Shown: in pieces, positions 63,854-64,000 of the stretch
Position numbering within the stretch: position 1 is the first letter of the stretch
Layout: each line of letters opens with the position of its first letter
NCBI GenBank assembly: GCA_964428745.1
Contig: CAYRYZ010000004.1
Coordinates: 6,331-70,330 of the forward strand
DNA: 64,000 nt
Reading direction: 5' to 3'
Source of the DNA: GCA-002713455 sp964428745
Lineage (GTDB): Bacteria; Fidelibacterota; Marinisomatia; Marinisomatales; TCS55
Made by a program: the position numbers and the translations under genes
The notes under the pieces: generated by a model
The model's input: only the letters and a program-made list of their open reading frames with translations
What the model was told of the DNA's origin: nothing
Database searches by the model: none

Positions 63854-64000
63854 TTAAAACGTTCCTTTTCGGTATGTGGATATATTATTAAAAAACGAGG
63901 TCTAAATAGGCTGACAATCGAAAAAGTGATAATCGTCTTGGTTGGCACTCCCAATATATCAAACATGAAAAAATTCATCAAGTAGAAAAGTTCAAAAAAA
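63854..64000 (-). promoter_or_regulatory. Upstream region of nrdJ
   Basis: 147 AT-rich bases to the window edge. On the minus strand TTGTCA (63914-63919) may be a -35 but no well-spaced -10 follows. I see no convincing NrdR box or cobalamin riboswitch in this part; longer upstream sequence is outside the window. Confidence 0.25.

Noticed and set aside
63935..63965. TTGGCACTC near the right edge as a CIRCE half-site or NrdR box
   Set aside because: Only one half-site is present, and the palindrome needed for either element is missing.
1..64000. tRNA genes, rRNA genes, CRISPR arrays, insertion sequences, defence or prophage genes
   Set aside because: All intergenic spaces were read and are below about 155 bases; no cloverleaf, repeat array, transposase or phage-like gene was seen.

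Overview
The window looks like a scaffold from an uncultured, AT-rich, Gram-negative bacterium. Outer-membrane functions are present (TamB, a BamA/TamA-type barrel, LolC/E/D permeases and ATPase, GmhA). Gene content and order (ftsH-folP-cdaA, efp-accB-accC, rplM-rpsI-rpsB-tsf-pyrH-frr) would fit the FCB side of the tree. My best guess is a marine group such as Marinimicrobia (SAR406), but this is inference from content, not a placement. There are two 100-N assembly gaps (10076-10175 and 31818-31917). No tRNA, rRNA, CRISPR array, insertion sequence or prophage gene was seen, and no gene-free stretch exceeds 300 bases.

Layout. 1-2489: three genes of an Mrp/Complex-I-like cation/proton antiporter cluster, clearly richer in G+C and in CTG/GCC-type codons than everything after them, so either transferred DNA or a chimeric join. 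2531-11642: a cobalamin adenosyltransferase, a DHH phosphoesterase, then the overlapping run ispH-pdxS-pdxT-dxs-cstA, and after the first gap a B12-dependent acyl-CoA mutase catalytic subunit. 11665-18150: a System I cytochrome c maturation operon (ccmE, ccmF, a small CcmI-like protein, ccmA, ccmB, ccmC, ccmD) coupled to an archaeal-type (type II) GAPDH homologue and an MBL hydrolase. 18208-31301: a eukaryote-type two-domain methylenetetrahydrofolate reductase, tilS, hpt, ftsH, folP, cdaA, prfB (with a programmed +1 frameshift), lysS and the Lol exporter. 31335-35978: clpC (interrupted only by an apparently spurious gap) and dnaK. 36069-45261: tamB, a bamA-like gene, a TPR lipoprotein and a shortened MoxR-DUF58-BatD set. 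45323-54771: efp, accB, accC, gcvH, gmhA, a Xer recombinase, an M50 protease, a fused formiminotransferase-cyclodeaminase, mutL and miaA. 54777-57704: pyrR-pyrB-pyrC behind a well-formed PyrR-type attenuator. 57726-61340: the ribosomal protein/tsf/pyrH/frr operon with its own promoter and a terminator. 61424-63853 (minus strand): the B12-dependent ribonucleotide reductase nrdJ.

The genes point to a cobalamin-dependent metabolism (adenosyltransferase, acyl-CoA mutase, class II RNR), a notable set of one-carbon/folate enzymes (MTHFR, FTCD, FolP, GcvH), c-type cytochrome respiration, and probably c-di-AMP signalling (CdaA, with the DHH protein as a possible degrader of its product). I did not find a clearly undescribed multi-gene system. 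The most noteworthy items are the eukaryote-type MTHFR, the PyrR attenuator, the isobutyryl-CoA-mutase-like active-site residues in the mutase, the archaeal-type GAPDH tied to the ccm operon, and two assembly observations (the compositional break near 2.5 kb and the false gap in clpC).
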